Positions 1 to 6,638 of a stretch of DNA of 7,978 bases are shown piece by piece. Position numbers and translations under genes: made by a program. The stretch is from positions 1 through 7,978 of the forward strand of contig JAQCLA010000113.1 of NCBI GenBank assembly GCA_027592105.1, given 5' to 3'. How positions within the stretch are numbered: position 1 is the first letter of the stretch; each line of letters starts with the position of its first letter. Below the pieces are notes generated by a model. That model saw only the letters and a program-made list of their open reading frames with translations. It had not been told where the DNA came from and made no database searches. Source of the stretch: Pseudomonadota bacterium (GTDB taxonomy: Bacteria; Pseudomonadota; Alphaproteobacteria; Rhodobacterales; Rhodobacteraceae).

Positions 1-396
1 TCGCTTGTATCCCGGCACATCGCGGGGGCTTAGGCGGGCCACCTCGTCGATCATGGCTTGTTCGTCTTGGCGCACGGTAAACACCGACCCATCGCGCCAG
101 CGAATCTCGTAATAGGGATCGACAGGGCGCAGATCGACATCCTTGCGGAAATCGCGCCCACATTCGGCCCACAGCTGTTCGAACACCTGCGGCACGGTCA
201 CGATCGTCGGCCCAAGGTCGAAGCGATGGCCGCTCTGCGTCACCGACGAGCCACGTCCGCCTGCGCGGTCGAGCCGATCAAGCAGCGTCACCCGATACCC
301 CTTGGCCCCCAGCCGCATTGCAGCTGACAGGCCGCCAAGCCCTGCGCCGATCACGATTGCGCTGGAGGCGGCGTTGGCTGTGCTGCGGTCGGTCAT
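1..396 (-). CDS. crtI: Phytoene desaturase CrtI, N-terminal part (runs off the window start)
   Basis: FAD-dependent phytoene desaturase, which introduces double bonds into phytoene on the way to neurosporene in spheroidene-pathway bacteria. The 132 visible residues begin MTDRSTANAA. An FAD-binding Rossmann motif IVIGAGLGGLSAA lies at about residues 14-26, followed by the family signature DRLDRAGGRGSS (40-51) and HRFDLGPTIVTVP (57-69). These match the N-terminus of proteobacterial CrtI closely; the full protein is usually about 500 residues, so roughly three quarters is missing. The ATG is at 396-394, and a GAGG ribosome-binding site lies 5 nt upstream (405-402 on the minus strand). It is transcribed divergently from crtA, as in Rhodobacter, and crtB would be expected downstream outside the window. 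A TGT-N12-ACA palindrome just upstream suggests CrtJ/PpsR control. The family call is firm; the exact number of desaturations cannot be read from this part. Confidence 0.96.
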   Translation of the reverse strand, partial: MTDRSTANAASSAIVIGAGLGGLSAAMRLGAKGYRVTLLDRLDRAGGRGSSVTQSGHRFDLGPTIVTVPQVFEQLWAECGRDFRKDVDLRPVDPYYEIRWRDGSVFTVRQDEQAMIDEVARLSPRDVPGYKR

Positions 397-409
397 CCGG
401 GCCTCATAC

Positions 410-427
410 TGTCTAGTTAGATTTACA
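410..427. promoter_or_regulatory. Putative CrtJ/PpsR operator, crtI-proximal
   Basis: A perfect TGT-N12-ACA palindrome, the consensus of the redox- and light-responsive repressor CrtJ/PpsR of purple bacteria. The TGT is at 410-412 and the ACA at 425-427. It lies 13 bp upstream of the crtI start codon, and its ACA end overlaps the proposed crtI -10 element. Bound repressor would block crtI transcription under oxygen. The consensus match and position are seen directly; binding is inferred from the known regulation of crt and bch genes in this group. Confidence 0.7.
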
Positions 428-454
428 ATAGGGTAGTGGCGCCCATTTTGCCAA
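425..454 (-). promoter_or_regulatory. Possible sigma70-type promoter for crtI
   Basis: On the minus strand a TTGGCA element (plus coordinates 449-454) is followed after 18 bp by TATTGT (425-430), about 29 bp upstream of the crtI ATG. Both are partial matches to TTGACA and TATAAT, and the -10 half is weak. The overlap with the crtI-proximal TGT-N12-ACA site supports the placement. No transcript evidence is available, so this is tentative. I saw no equally good promoter on the plus strand for crtA. Confidence 0.3.
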
Positions 455-496
455 GACAATCTATAGGCGAATTGCCTTTTCTTCTCAGCTACAATA

Positions 497-514
497 TGTC
501 AGACTTTGTTGACA
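497..514. promoter_or_regulatory. Putative CrtJ/PpsR operator, crtA-proximal
   Basis: A second perfect TGT-N12-ACA palindrome, with TGT at 497-499 and ACA at 512-514, ending 15 bp before the crtA ATG and immediately upstream of its ribosome-binding site. Its centre is 87 bp from the centre of the crtI-proximal site. Known CrtJ/PpsR proteins bind pairs of such sites cooperatively, so the two could act together to repress both divergent genes and the bchIDO genes downstream of crtA. The sequence match is direct; the function is inferred. Confidence 0.7.
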
Positions 515-517
515 CAT

Positions 518-522
518 GGAGG
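518..522 (+). promoter_or_regulatory. Ribosome-binding site that fixes the crtA start
   Basis: GGAGG followed by a 7-nt spacer and ATG at 530. It selects this ATG over the in-frame TTG at 506, whose eight additional residues would overlap the operator palindrome. Confidence 0.85.
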
Positions 523-529
523 ACCGGCC

Positions 530-1267
530 ATGCAATCCGTCACCCTAAGCCTGTTTCGCTTCGGCACATTTCGCGCGCGCGTATGGGCGCTGTTTCAGAT
601 GGGACCAGCGCGATTCGCGCTGCGGGCCATTCGCGATATCGGCACGGTCAAGCTGTGCGGTTCCGGCGTGGGCGAGGGCTTTACCCCCATCCCCGACACA
701 TCCGTCTATGCGATCTTGGCAACTTGGCCCGATCATGACGCGGCGCGGCGCGCGATGTTTGGCACGCGCATCTTTCGCCGATACGCGGCCATGGCCGATG
801 AGCGGATGACCATTTTCCTCACCCCCACCGCCGCGCGCGGCCAATGGGATGGTGGCACCCCCTTCACCCCACAGAAGGTCGCCGATGCCGGCCCGGTCGC
901 CGCATTGACCCGTGCCACCGTACGCATGCGCACCGCGCGCCGCTTTTGGCGGCATGAGCCCGCGATTTCGCGCGCCATCGGCAGCGACCCCAATGTCTTG
1001 TTCAAGATCGGCGTCGGTGAATTGCCGCTGGTGCGCCAAGCCACCTTTTCGATCTGGCCCGATACCGCCAGCATGGCCAGTTTCGCGCGCGCCGATGGGC
1101 CCCATGCCACGGCCATTCGCGCTGTCCGCGACGAGGGGCTATTCAAAGAAGAGCTTTACGCAAGGTTCCGGGTCGATGCGATCGAGGGGCGTTGGGCGGG
1201 GCAAACCCCCGATCTGACCGCCGCGCGCATCGGCCATGCCACAGATATGAAAGTTGCTGCTGAATGA
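530..1267 (+). CDS. crtA: Spheroidene monooxygenase CrtA
   Basis: CrtA uses O2 to add a keto group to spheroidene, giving spheroidenone; the family is heme-containing and converts yellow to red carotenoid in air. The 245-residue protein has the family's conserved blocks: CGSGVGEGFTPIPD (43-56), IFRRYAAMADERM (81-93), RHEPAISRAIGSDPN (141-155) and FKIGVGELPLVRQATFS (158-174). The length agrees with the catalytic CrtA core of about 240 residues. The ATG at 530 is preceded by a GGAGG 7 nt away. The stop codon overlaps the bchI start (ATGA, 1264-1267), so the carotenoid gene heads an operon with the magnesium chelatase genes. Expression is probably repressed by CrtJ/PpsR through the upstream palindrome, with oxygen as the cue. 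The family call is firm from conserved motifs and context. Confidence 0.95.
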   Translation: MQSVTLSLFRFGTFRARVWALFQMGPARFALRAIRDIGTVKLCGSGVGEGFTPIPDTSVYAILATWPDHDAARRAMFGTRIFRRYAAMADERMTIFLTPTAARGQWDGGTPFTPQKVADAGPVAALTRATVRMRTARRFWRHEPAISRAIGSDPNVLFKIGVGELPLVRQATFSIWPDTASMASFARADGPHATAIRAVRDEGLFKEELYARFRVDAIEGRWAGQTPDLTAARIGHATDMKVAAE

Positions 1268-2283
1268 AGGATGTCACGCTGACCGGGCCATTCCCCTTTT
1301 CCGCCATCGTCGGGCAAGAGGATATGAAACTGGCCATGATCCTGACTGCGATCGACCCCGGCATCGGCGGCGTTCTAGTCTTTGGTGACCGTGGCACCGG
1401 GAAATCCACCGCCGTGCGCGGTCTGGCGGCGCTTTTGCCGCCCATCAGCGCGGTCGCGGGTTGCCCGGTGAATTCCGCGCATGAGGGTGACATTCCCGAA
1501 TGGGCACAGGTCAGCGATACGGCCATCATCGAGAAACCAACGCCTGTGATCGACCTACCGCTTGGGGCGACCGAAGATCGCGTGGTGGGCGCGCTCGATA
1601 TCGAAAAGGCACTGACACGCGGCGAGAAAGCGTTCGAGCCGGGCCTGCTTGCCCGTGCCAATCGTGGCTATCTCTATATCGACGAGGTCAACCTGCTCGA
1701 GGATCATCTGGTCGATTTACTGCTCGATGTAGCCCAATCGGGTCTTAACGTGGTCGAGCGCGAGGGGCTGTCGATCCGGCACGCCGCGCGTTTTGTGCTG
1801 GTGGGGTCCGGCAATCCCGAAGAGGGCGAATTGCGCCCGCAGCTGCTTGATCGCTTCGGGCTCTCGGTCGATGTGACCTCGCCCAAGGATATCGACACGC
1901 GGATCACGGTGATCCGCCGCCGCGACAGCTATGACCGCGATCCGGGCGGTTTCCTTACCGAATGGCGCAGCACGGATATGGAGCTACGCGCGCGTATCGT
2001 CAGCGCCCGCGCGGGGCTTGGCCATGTCGAAGCGGGCGAGCCGATCTTGCGGGATTGTGCCGAACTATGTGTGGCCTTGGGTTCCGACGGCCTCCGCGGA
2101 GAGTTGACGCTTTTGCGCGCGGCGCGCGCGCTTGCCGCCTTCGACGGTGACCGCGTCGTCACCCGCGATCACCTCCGCCGCGTGGCCCCTGCCGCGCTGC
2201 GCCACCGCCTGCGCCGCGATCCGCTGGATGAGGCCGGATCGACCACCCGTGTGACCCGCGTGGTGGAGGAGGTCTTAGCGTGA
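1264..2283 (+). CDS. bchI: Magnesium chelatase ATPase subunit BchI
   Basis: Cytoplasmic AAA+ motor subunit of magnesium chelatase. With BchD it forms a double ring that drives Mg2+ insertion into protoporphyrin IX held by BchH, the first committed step of bacteriochlorophyll synthesis. The 339 residues include the Walker A motif GDRGTGKS (41-48), Walker B YLYIDE (136-141), sensor-1 GSGNPEEG (181-188, Asn184), an arginine-finger segment LLDRFGL (194-200, Arg197), and a sensor-2 helix after GLRGELTLLRAAR (276-288). All the ATPase residues expected of an active subunit are present, and the length is close to the usual ~340-350. The start overlaps the crtA stop by 4 nt; there is no strong Shine-Dalgarno, which suggests translation is coupled to crtA. 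The stop overlaps the bchD GTG start. Identification is secure. Confidence 0.97.
   Translation: MKDVTLTGPFPFSAIVGQEDMKLAMILTAIDPGIGGVLVFGDRGTGKSTAVRGLAALLPPISAVAGCPVNSAHEGDIPEWAQVSDTAIIEKPTPVIDLPLGATEDRVVGALDIEKALTRGEKAFEPGLLARANRGYLYIDEVNLLEDHLVDLLLDVAQSGLNVVEREGLSIRHAARFVLVGSGNPEEGELRPQLLDRFGLSVDVTSPKDIDTRITVIRRRDSYDRDPGGFLTEWRSTDMELRARIVSARAGLGHVEAGEPILRDCAELCVALGSDGLRGELTLLRAARALAAFDGDRVVTRDHLRRVAPAALRHRLRRDPLDEAGSTTRVTRVVEEVLA
2265..2272 (+). promoter_or_regulatory. Ribosome-binding site for the GTG start of bchD
   Basis: GGAGGAGG inside the 3' end of bchI, 7 nt before the GTG at 2280. It supports this non-ATG start and the GTGA overlap with the bchI stop codon. Confidence 0.8.
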
Positions 2284-3983
2284 CCGACGGCGAAGAGCGT
2301 TGGCAAAGGGTCAATCTGGCGCTGGCCTGTTTCGCGCTCGATCCGGCCGCACTGGGCGGTATCTGGCTGCGCGCGCGTGTCGGGCCAGTCAGGGATAGGG
2401 TTCAAAAAGGTCTCGAAACGGCGTTGCAGGGTCTTTCCTTGCGCCGCCTTCACCCCGGTGTCGGGGATGATGCGCTTTTTGGCGGAATCGACTTGGCCGC
2501 GACATTGGCCAAGGGGCATGTCGTGCGCACGCGCGGGATATTGGACGGCAGGGCAATCTTGCTGATGCCCATGGCCGAGCGGATCAAACCCGGATTGGCC
2601 GCGCGGCTTGCCACGGCCATTGATGCGCGCAAAGGCCTATCCTTGATCGCCTTCGATGAGGGCGCAGAGCCGGAGGAGACACTCCCCCCTGCTTTGGCCG
2701 ATCGCCTCGCGATCCATCTCGATCTCGCGGCCCAGGGATTATCCGACGCGCCCGAACTTGCCTTGGATCTTGCCGCATTGGCCGAGGCGCGCTTGCTTTT
2801 GCCCCGCGTTACCGTGCCCGACAGCGCCATTTGCGAAATGGCCGAAGTCGCGGCCCGGTTGGGAATCGGGTCGCTGCGCGCACCGCTGCAAGCGTTGGCG
2901 CTTGCGCGGGCAAGTGCTGCGCTGATGGGTGAGCATCGTGTCGAACAGGCAGATTTGACACTTGCGGTTGAATTGGTCCTCGCGCCCCGCGCCACCCAAC
3001 TCCCACAGAGCACGCAAGAGCCGCCGCCAGACACCGAGCCCGATCCGCCCAACCCCGAAGAGGCAGACACAGCCGATGAGGGGGACGACCAGAACCAAAC
3101 CGACCTGCCCCCGGTCGAGATGCTGATAGAAGCTGCAAAGGCCATGCTGCCCCCCGACCTTTTGGCCCGCCTGCAAGCGGGGCGCGCTGCGCGGCAAGCG
3201 CCCGCCGCCAATGGCTCGGGTGCTGCGAAGAAGGGGAACCGCCGCGGTCGCCCTCTGCCATCCCGGCCCGGGCGGATGGGCGGCGATGCGCGCGTCGATC
3301 TGGCGGCCACCCTGCGGGCCGCCGCGCCTTGGCAACCGATGCGCCGCAAGGCCAGCGGGGTGCATGACCGGCTGCATATCCAGATGTCCGATATCCGCCT
3401 GCGGCAATTCGAAGAGACATCGGACCGCGCCATCATTTTCATCGTCGATGCCTCGGGTTCCGCGGCGTTGGCCCGGCTGGGCGAGGCCAAAGGCGCGATC
3501 GAGCTCTTGCTGGGCGAGGCCTATGCCCGGCGCGATCACGTGGCCCTTGTCGCCTTTCGCGGTGATGGCGCCGAGGTGCTTTTGCCGCCGACACGCTCGC
3601 TTGTGCAGACCAAACGCCGTTTGGCGCAACTGCCGGGCGGCGGTGGCACGCCCTTGGCCGCCGGGCTGAAGGCGGCATTTGAACTGGCGCTTTTGGCGCA
3701 GAGCAAGGGCATGACAGCCTCGCTCGCGCTATTGACCGATGGGCGGGCCAATGTGGATCTGGCCGGGATCGCCAATCGCGCGCAGGCAGGCACGGATGCA
3801 ACCGCAATGGCCAAGGCGATCCGCGCGCGCGCTATTCCCGCGCTGGTGATCGACACCGGGCTTCGGCCGACACCGGGGCTTGCCACGCTGGCGGGCGATC
3901 TGGGCGCACCCTATCTGGCGTTGCCACGCGCGGATGCGCGCGCCTTGTCTGCAGCGGTGGATGCATCGCTGAACCTTGCATGA
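2280..3983 (+). CDS. bchD: Magnesium chelatase subunit BchD
   Basis: Cytoplasmic platform subunit of magnesium chelatase that assembles with BchI ATPase rings and couples them to BchH. Three parts are visible in 567 residues. The first (about 1-240) is a BchI-like AAA+ domain with no GxxGxGK[ST] motif: the equivalent segment reads LRARVGPVRD (30-39), so it should not hydrolyse ATP. The second is a Pro/Asp/Glu-rich linker (about 246-279) followed by a basic stretch (about 317-332). The third is a C-terminal von Willebrand A/integrin-I domain (about 383-567) with a MIDAS metal site: DASGS (390-394), Thr457 in GGGGTPLA and Asp487 in LLTDGRAN. Length matches the family (about 560). It starts at GTG within bchI and ends within the bchO start (ATGA), consistent with coupled synthesis of the complex. 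Identification is secure. Confidence 0.96.
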   Translation: MTDGEERWQRVNLALACFALDPAALGGIWLRARVGPVRDRVQKGLETALQGLSLRRLHPGVGDDALFGGIDLAATLAKGHVVRTRGILDGRAILLMPMAERIKPGLAARLATAIDARKGLSLIAFDEGAEPEETLPPALADRLAIHLDLAAQGLSDAPELALDLAALAEARLLLPRVTVPDSAICEMAEVAARLGIGSLRAPLQALALARASAALMGEHRVEQADLTLAVELVLAPRATQLPQSTQEPPPDTEPDPPNPEEADTADEGDDQNQTDLPPVEMLIEAAKAMLPPDLLARLQAGRAARQAPAANGSGAAKKGNRRGRPLPSRPGRMGGDARVDLAATLRAAAPWQPMRRKASGVHDRLHIQMSDIRLRQFEETSDRAIIFIVDASGSAALARLGEAKGAIELLLGEAYARRDHVALVAFRGDGAEVLLPPTRSLVQTKRRLAQLPGGGGTPLAAGLKAAFELALLAQSKGMTASLALLTDGRANVDLAGIANRAQAGTDATAMAKAIRARAIPALVIDTGLRPTPGLATLAGDLGAPYLALPRADARALSAAVDASLNLA

Positions 3984-4840
3984 GCGCGGCAGAGCTTCCC
4001 CCGCCGGATTGGCCCAATGTCACGGCCAGCCAAATTATCGCGGCCAGACCGCATCGCTGGCATGTGCAGATCATCGGCACCGGCCCGGATGTGCTTTTGC
4101 TGCATGGTGCCGGTGCGTCGAGCCATAGCTGGGCCGCGCTGATCCCCGATCTGGCCCGCGATCACCGGGTGATTGCGCTGGATCTGCCCGGCCATGGCTG
4201 GACGCGCAGCCCCAAGGGCCGCGCGCGGCTGGGGGATGTGGCGCGCGATATCGCAGGTCTTTGTGCGCAGGAGGGTTGGGCACCGCGCCTTGTGATCGGC
4301 CATTCGGCGGGGGGCGCTGTCAGTCTCGAACTAGCTCATCAGGGTCTGATTTTACCCGCGCATCTGGTCATCATCAACGGCGCGCTTGAGAATTTCCAAG
4401 GCACTGCTGGCTGGCTTTTTCCGGTCATGGCCAAGATGCTGGCGCTGAACCCCTTTACCGGGCTGTTGATCGCGCAAGGCGGGCGTGGGGTGTCACAGGT
4501 GCGCACGATCCTGGCCTCGGCTGGCACCACGCTGGATGAGGTGGGGCTGGCACGCTACGCCCATCTGATCGGGCGGCGCGCCCATGTCGACGGCACGCTG
4601 GCGATGATGGCACAGTGGTCGCTCGATGCGTTGAATGCCGCGCTGCCATCCATCACGACACCGACGCTTTTCATCCATGGCGCGCATGATGGGGCCGTGC
4701 CGCTGCGGGTGGCAGAACGCGCCGCCCGAATCATGCCACAGGCAAAACTGATTACCCTGCACGGCATCGGCCATCTGGCCCATGAAGAGGCCCCGGCCCC
4801 AGTTGCCGCCGAGATCAGGCGTTTCACAACCGAGACATGA
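3980..4840 (+). CDS. bchO: Alpha/beta hydrolase BchO, linked to the magnesium chelatase step
   Basis: Alpha/beta-hydrolase-fold protein encoded directly after bchI and bchD in purple bacteria. Its exact reaction is not established; its gene position ties it to magnesium chelatase or early bacteriochlorophyll synthesis. The 286 residues carry an oxyanion-hole segment LLHGAGASSHSW (40-51), the nucleophile elbow GHSAGG with Ser109, a likely acid Asp237 in HGAHDGAVP, and a catalytic His265 in GIGHLAHEE. The full triad suggests a working hydrolase rather than a degenerate fold. The LDLPGHGWT motif (68-76) is typical of the superfamily. The start codon overlaps the bchD stop by ATGA and there is no strong ribosome-binding site, so translation is probably coupled. 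A strong hairpin 3 nt past the stop codon ends the operon. The hydrolase fold is certain; the name rests on synteny and length. Confidence 0.92.
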   Translation: MSAAELPPPDWPNVTASQIIAARPHRWHVQIIGTGPDVLLLHGAGASSHSWAALIPDLARDHRVIALDLPGHGWTRSPKGRARLGDVARDIAGLCAQEGWAPRLVIGHSAGGAVSLELAHQGLILPAHLVIINGALENFQGTAGWLFPVMAKMLALNPFTGLLIAQGGRGVSQVRTILASAGTTLDEVGLARYAHLIGRRAHVDGTLAMMAQWSLDALNAALPSITTPTLFIHGAHDGAVPLRVAERAARIMPQAKLITLHGIGHLAHEEAPAPVAAEIRRFTTET

Positions 4841-4843
4841 AAA

Positions 4844-4866
4844 AGGGCGCCCGTTTGGGGCGCCCT
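4844..4866. terminator. Bidirectional intrinsic terminator between bchO and cycA
   Basis: A perfect 9-bp GC-rich inverted repeat, AGGGCGCCC (4844-4852) and GGGCGCCCT (4858-4866), with a 5-nt loop GTTTG. Read on the minus strand, the stem runs into TTTT (complement of AAAA at 4841-4844), the classical arrangement for stopping the cycA transcript. On the plus strand the stem follows the bchO stop by 3 nt but has only a weak T-rich tail (TCTGT), so it may work less efficiently there. It separates two converging photosynthesis operons. Confidence 0.85.
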
Positions 4867-4903
4867 CTGTCCGGGTTGCCGTCAAGAAACCCTGTGTCTT
4901 AAC

Positions 4904-5347
4904 TTACTGCGCCGACAAGGAAACGATGTAGGCGTAGACATTCAAAGCATCCGCCTCGGAGCGTACACGGAAGCTCATCGCACCGCGTGCCGAGTTGTTA
5001 CCCGTTGCTTCGCGGATATAGCCGGTTGGATCTTGGACATAGGCGACAAAGCTTTCCTCGGTCACGAGGATGCCGGCATCTTTCAATGCCGTCATGCCGG
5101 GCGACCAGCGGAAATCTTCGATATGGGCCCAGGTCTTGCCCGCGATCCCGTAAAGGTTCGGGCCAGTGCGCGCATTGCGCCCAGCCAAGGTTTCGCCAGC
5201 TTCGTTCTGCACCACATGGCAGGCCACGCACTGGTTGAACACACGTTCGCCAGCCGCCGCATCACCGGAAGCAGCATGGGCATCAGCCATGGCCATCGGT
5301 GCCGACAAAAGCAAAGCAGCAGCAGCGAGCACGATTTTGCGACTCAT
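4904..5347 (-). CDS. cycA: Cytochrome c2, periplasmic electron carrier
   Basis: Soluble class I c-type cytochrome that carries electrons from the cytochrome bc1 complex to the photosynthetic reaction centre, and often to respiratory oxidases. The 147-residue precursor starts with a Sec-type signal peptide (basic SRK, hydrophobic 5-20, likely cleavage near AMA or AHA at 21-25). The mature part begins near GDAAAGERVFNQ and contains the heme-attachment motif CVACH (40-44), GRNARTGPNLYGI (56-68) and the axial Met124 in RGAMSF. These blocks and the large insertions are typical of the long cytochrome c2 type of Rhodobacter. GGGAG lies 8 nt before the ATG. It is encoded 79 bp downstream of hemA on the same strand. 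The mature chain has only two lysines (71, 89) and more acidic than basic residues, unlike lysine-rich Rhodobacter c2. A close c2-like paralogue with a different partner cannot be excluded. Confidence 0.92.
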   Translation of the reverse strand: MSRKIVLAAAALLLSAPMAMADAHAASGDAAAGERVFNQCVACHVVQNEAGETLAGRNARTGPNLYGIAGKTWAHIEDFRWSPGMTALKDAGILVTEESFVAYVQDPTGYIREATGNNSARGAMSFRVRSEADALNVYAYIVSLSAQ

Positions 5348-5426
5348 CAGGTAGTCTCCCTTCTGTATGGTCTCGTCTGGGATAAACTATGTCGATCCTG
5401 CTAGGGTCCAGTGCTTTTTTTCAAAA
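5348..5426 (-). other. hemA-cycA intergenic gap
   Basis: A 79-bp gap between the hemA stop and the cycA start, both on the minus strand. It contains an A-run directly after the hemA stop (TTTTTTT on the plus strand near 5415-5421) and the cycA ribosome-binding site GGGAG (5356-5360). I found no stem-loop terminator, no TGT-N12-ACA site and no convincing -35/-10 pair, so read-through from hemA is the simplest view. A separate weak cycA promoter remains possible. Confidence 0.5.
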
Positions 5427-6638
5427 TCACGCGACTGCGTGCGCAATGGCGCATTGTTTCCACAAGGTCTTGAGCGCCAAGACCAGATATTCGATGTCCT
5501 CATCCGTGTGCAGCGGGCCGGGGGTAAAGCGCAAACGCTCGGTTCCCTTGGGCACGGTGGGGTAATTGATCGGCTGCACATAGATGCCGAATTGATCCAT
5601 CAAGATATCCGACAGCATCCGGCATTTGACCGGGTCTTTCACCATCACCGGGATGATATGGCTTGCGTTCATCTCATGCGGGATACCCTCTGCATCCAGT
5701 CGCGCGCGCAGGCGGGCGACCTGCCGCTTTTGCATGTCGCGCTCGTATGAGCTTTCTTTCAGATGCCGGATCGAGGCGGTGGCAGCCGCCGCCACGGCGG
5801 GTGGCAGTGCGGTGGTAAAAATGAAACCGCTGGCGAAACTGCGGATGAAATCCACCAAAGCATGGCTTCCGGTGATATAGCCACCGACGACACCGAAGGC
5901 CTTGCCCAACGTCCCCTCGATCAAGGTGATGCGGTCCATCAGCCCCTCACGTTCGGCCACGCCGCCGCCGCGCGGTCCATACATGCCCACGGCATGGACC
6001 TCGTCGATGTAGGACATCGCACCATGCTTGTCGCAAACATCGAGGATTTCCTTGATCGGCGCGATATCGCCATCCATCGAATAGACGGATTCAAAGGCCA
6101 CGATCTTGGTCGCATTGGCGGGAAGGGCCGCCAGCTTGCGGTCCAGATCTTCGGGGTCGTTATGCTTCCAGATCACCTTTTGGCAGCGCGCGTGGCGAAT
6201 GCCCTCGATCATCGAGGCGTGGTTGAGCTCATCCGACAAGATCACCGCATTGGGTAGGCGCGCCCCCAAGGTCGACAGTGCAGCCCAGTTCGACACATAG
6301 CCGGAGGTGAACAAAAGCGCCGCCTCTTTGCCATGCAGATCGGCCAACTCACCCTCTAGCTGTTTGTGGTGCCAAGCATTGCCCGAGATATTGCGCGTGC
6401 CGCCCGCACCCGTGCCGCATTCCTGCACAGTTTGCATCATCGCGTTGATGACGTCGGGATGCTGGCCCATGCCAAGGTAATCGTTGGAACACCAAACAGT
6501 CACCTCGTCCTGACCATGCGAGTGGTTTTTCACACGGGGAAAGGCTCCGCACTTGCGCTGAAGTTCGGCAAAGACGCGATAATTGCCCTCCTGCTTGAGT
6601 TGATCGAGCTGGGATTGGAACAGCTTGTCAAAGTTCAT
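5427..6638 (-). CDS. hemA: 5-aminolevulinate synthase HemA
   Basis: PLP-dependent enzyme that condenses glycine with succinyl-CoA to 5-aminolevulinate, the first and controlling step of heme and bacteriochlorophyll synthesis in alphaproteobacteria (C4 route). The 403-residue length is typical. Visible family motifs are WCSNDYLGMG (49-58), GTGAGGTRNISGN (75-87), DELNHASMIEGIR (136-148), the PLP-contacting YIDEVHAVG (210-218, Asp212 and His215), and the PLP-binding lysine segment EGTLGKAFGVVGG (241-253, Lys246). The C-terminal YVQPINYPTVPKGTERLR (353-370) is also characteristic. The ATG overlaps the puhE stop (ATGA, 6635-6638) and has a GAGGA site 6 nt upstream (6645-6649), so the gene is co-expressed with acsF-puhE. 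Placement in the photosynthesis cluster suggests this copy serves pigment production; a second isozyme such as hemT may lie elsewhere. Identification is secure. Confidence 0.97.
   Translation of the reverse strand: MNFDKLFQSQLDQLKQEGNYRVFAELQRKCGAFPRVKNHSHGQDEVTVWCSNDYLGMGQHPDVINAMMQTVQECGTGAGGTRNISGNAWHHKQLEGELADLHGKEAALLFTSGYVSNWAALSTLGARLPNAVILSDELNHASMIEGIRHARCQKVIWKHNDPEDLDRKLAALPANATKIVAFESVYSMDGDIAPIKEILDVCDKHGAMSYIDEVHAVGMYGPRGGGVAEREGLMDRITLIEGTLGKAFGVVGGYITGSHALVDFIRSFASGFIFTTALPPAVAAAATASIRHLKESSYERDMQKRQVARLRARLDAEGIPHEMNASHIIPVMVKDPVKCRMLSDILMDQFGIYVQPINYPTVPKGTERLRFTPGPLHTDEDIEYLVLALKTLWKQCAIAHAVA

Noticed and set aside
509..514. TTGACA resembling a -35 element upstream of crtA
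   Set aside because: It lies only 15 bp from the crtA start codon, leaving no room for a -10 element and transcription start before the gene; it is better explained as part of the TGT-N12-ACA palindrome.
506..529. In-frame TTG start upstream of crtA, adding eight residues
   Set aside because: The ATG at 530 has a well-placed GGAGG and gives the normal family N-terminus; the upstream segment overlaps the operator palindrome and has no ribosome-binding site.
2450..3490. Long minus-strand open frame (346 codons) opposite bchD
   Set aside because: High G+C coding sequence commonly leaves long antisense frames; the protein is Ser/Arg/Ala-rich without recognisable motifs, and bchD on the other strand is certain.
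5443..5458. Short inverted repeat at the 3' end of hemA (CAATG/CATTG)
   Set aside because: Only a 5-bp stem, inside coding sequence and not followed by a T-run on the minus strand, so it is not a terminator.
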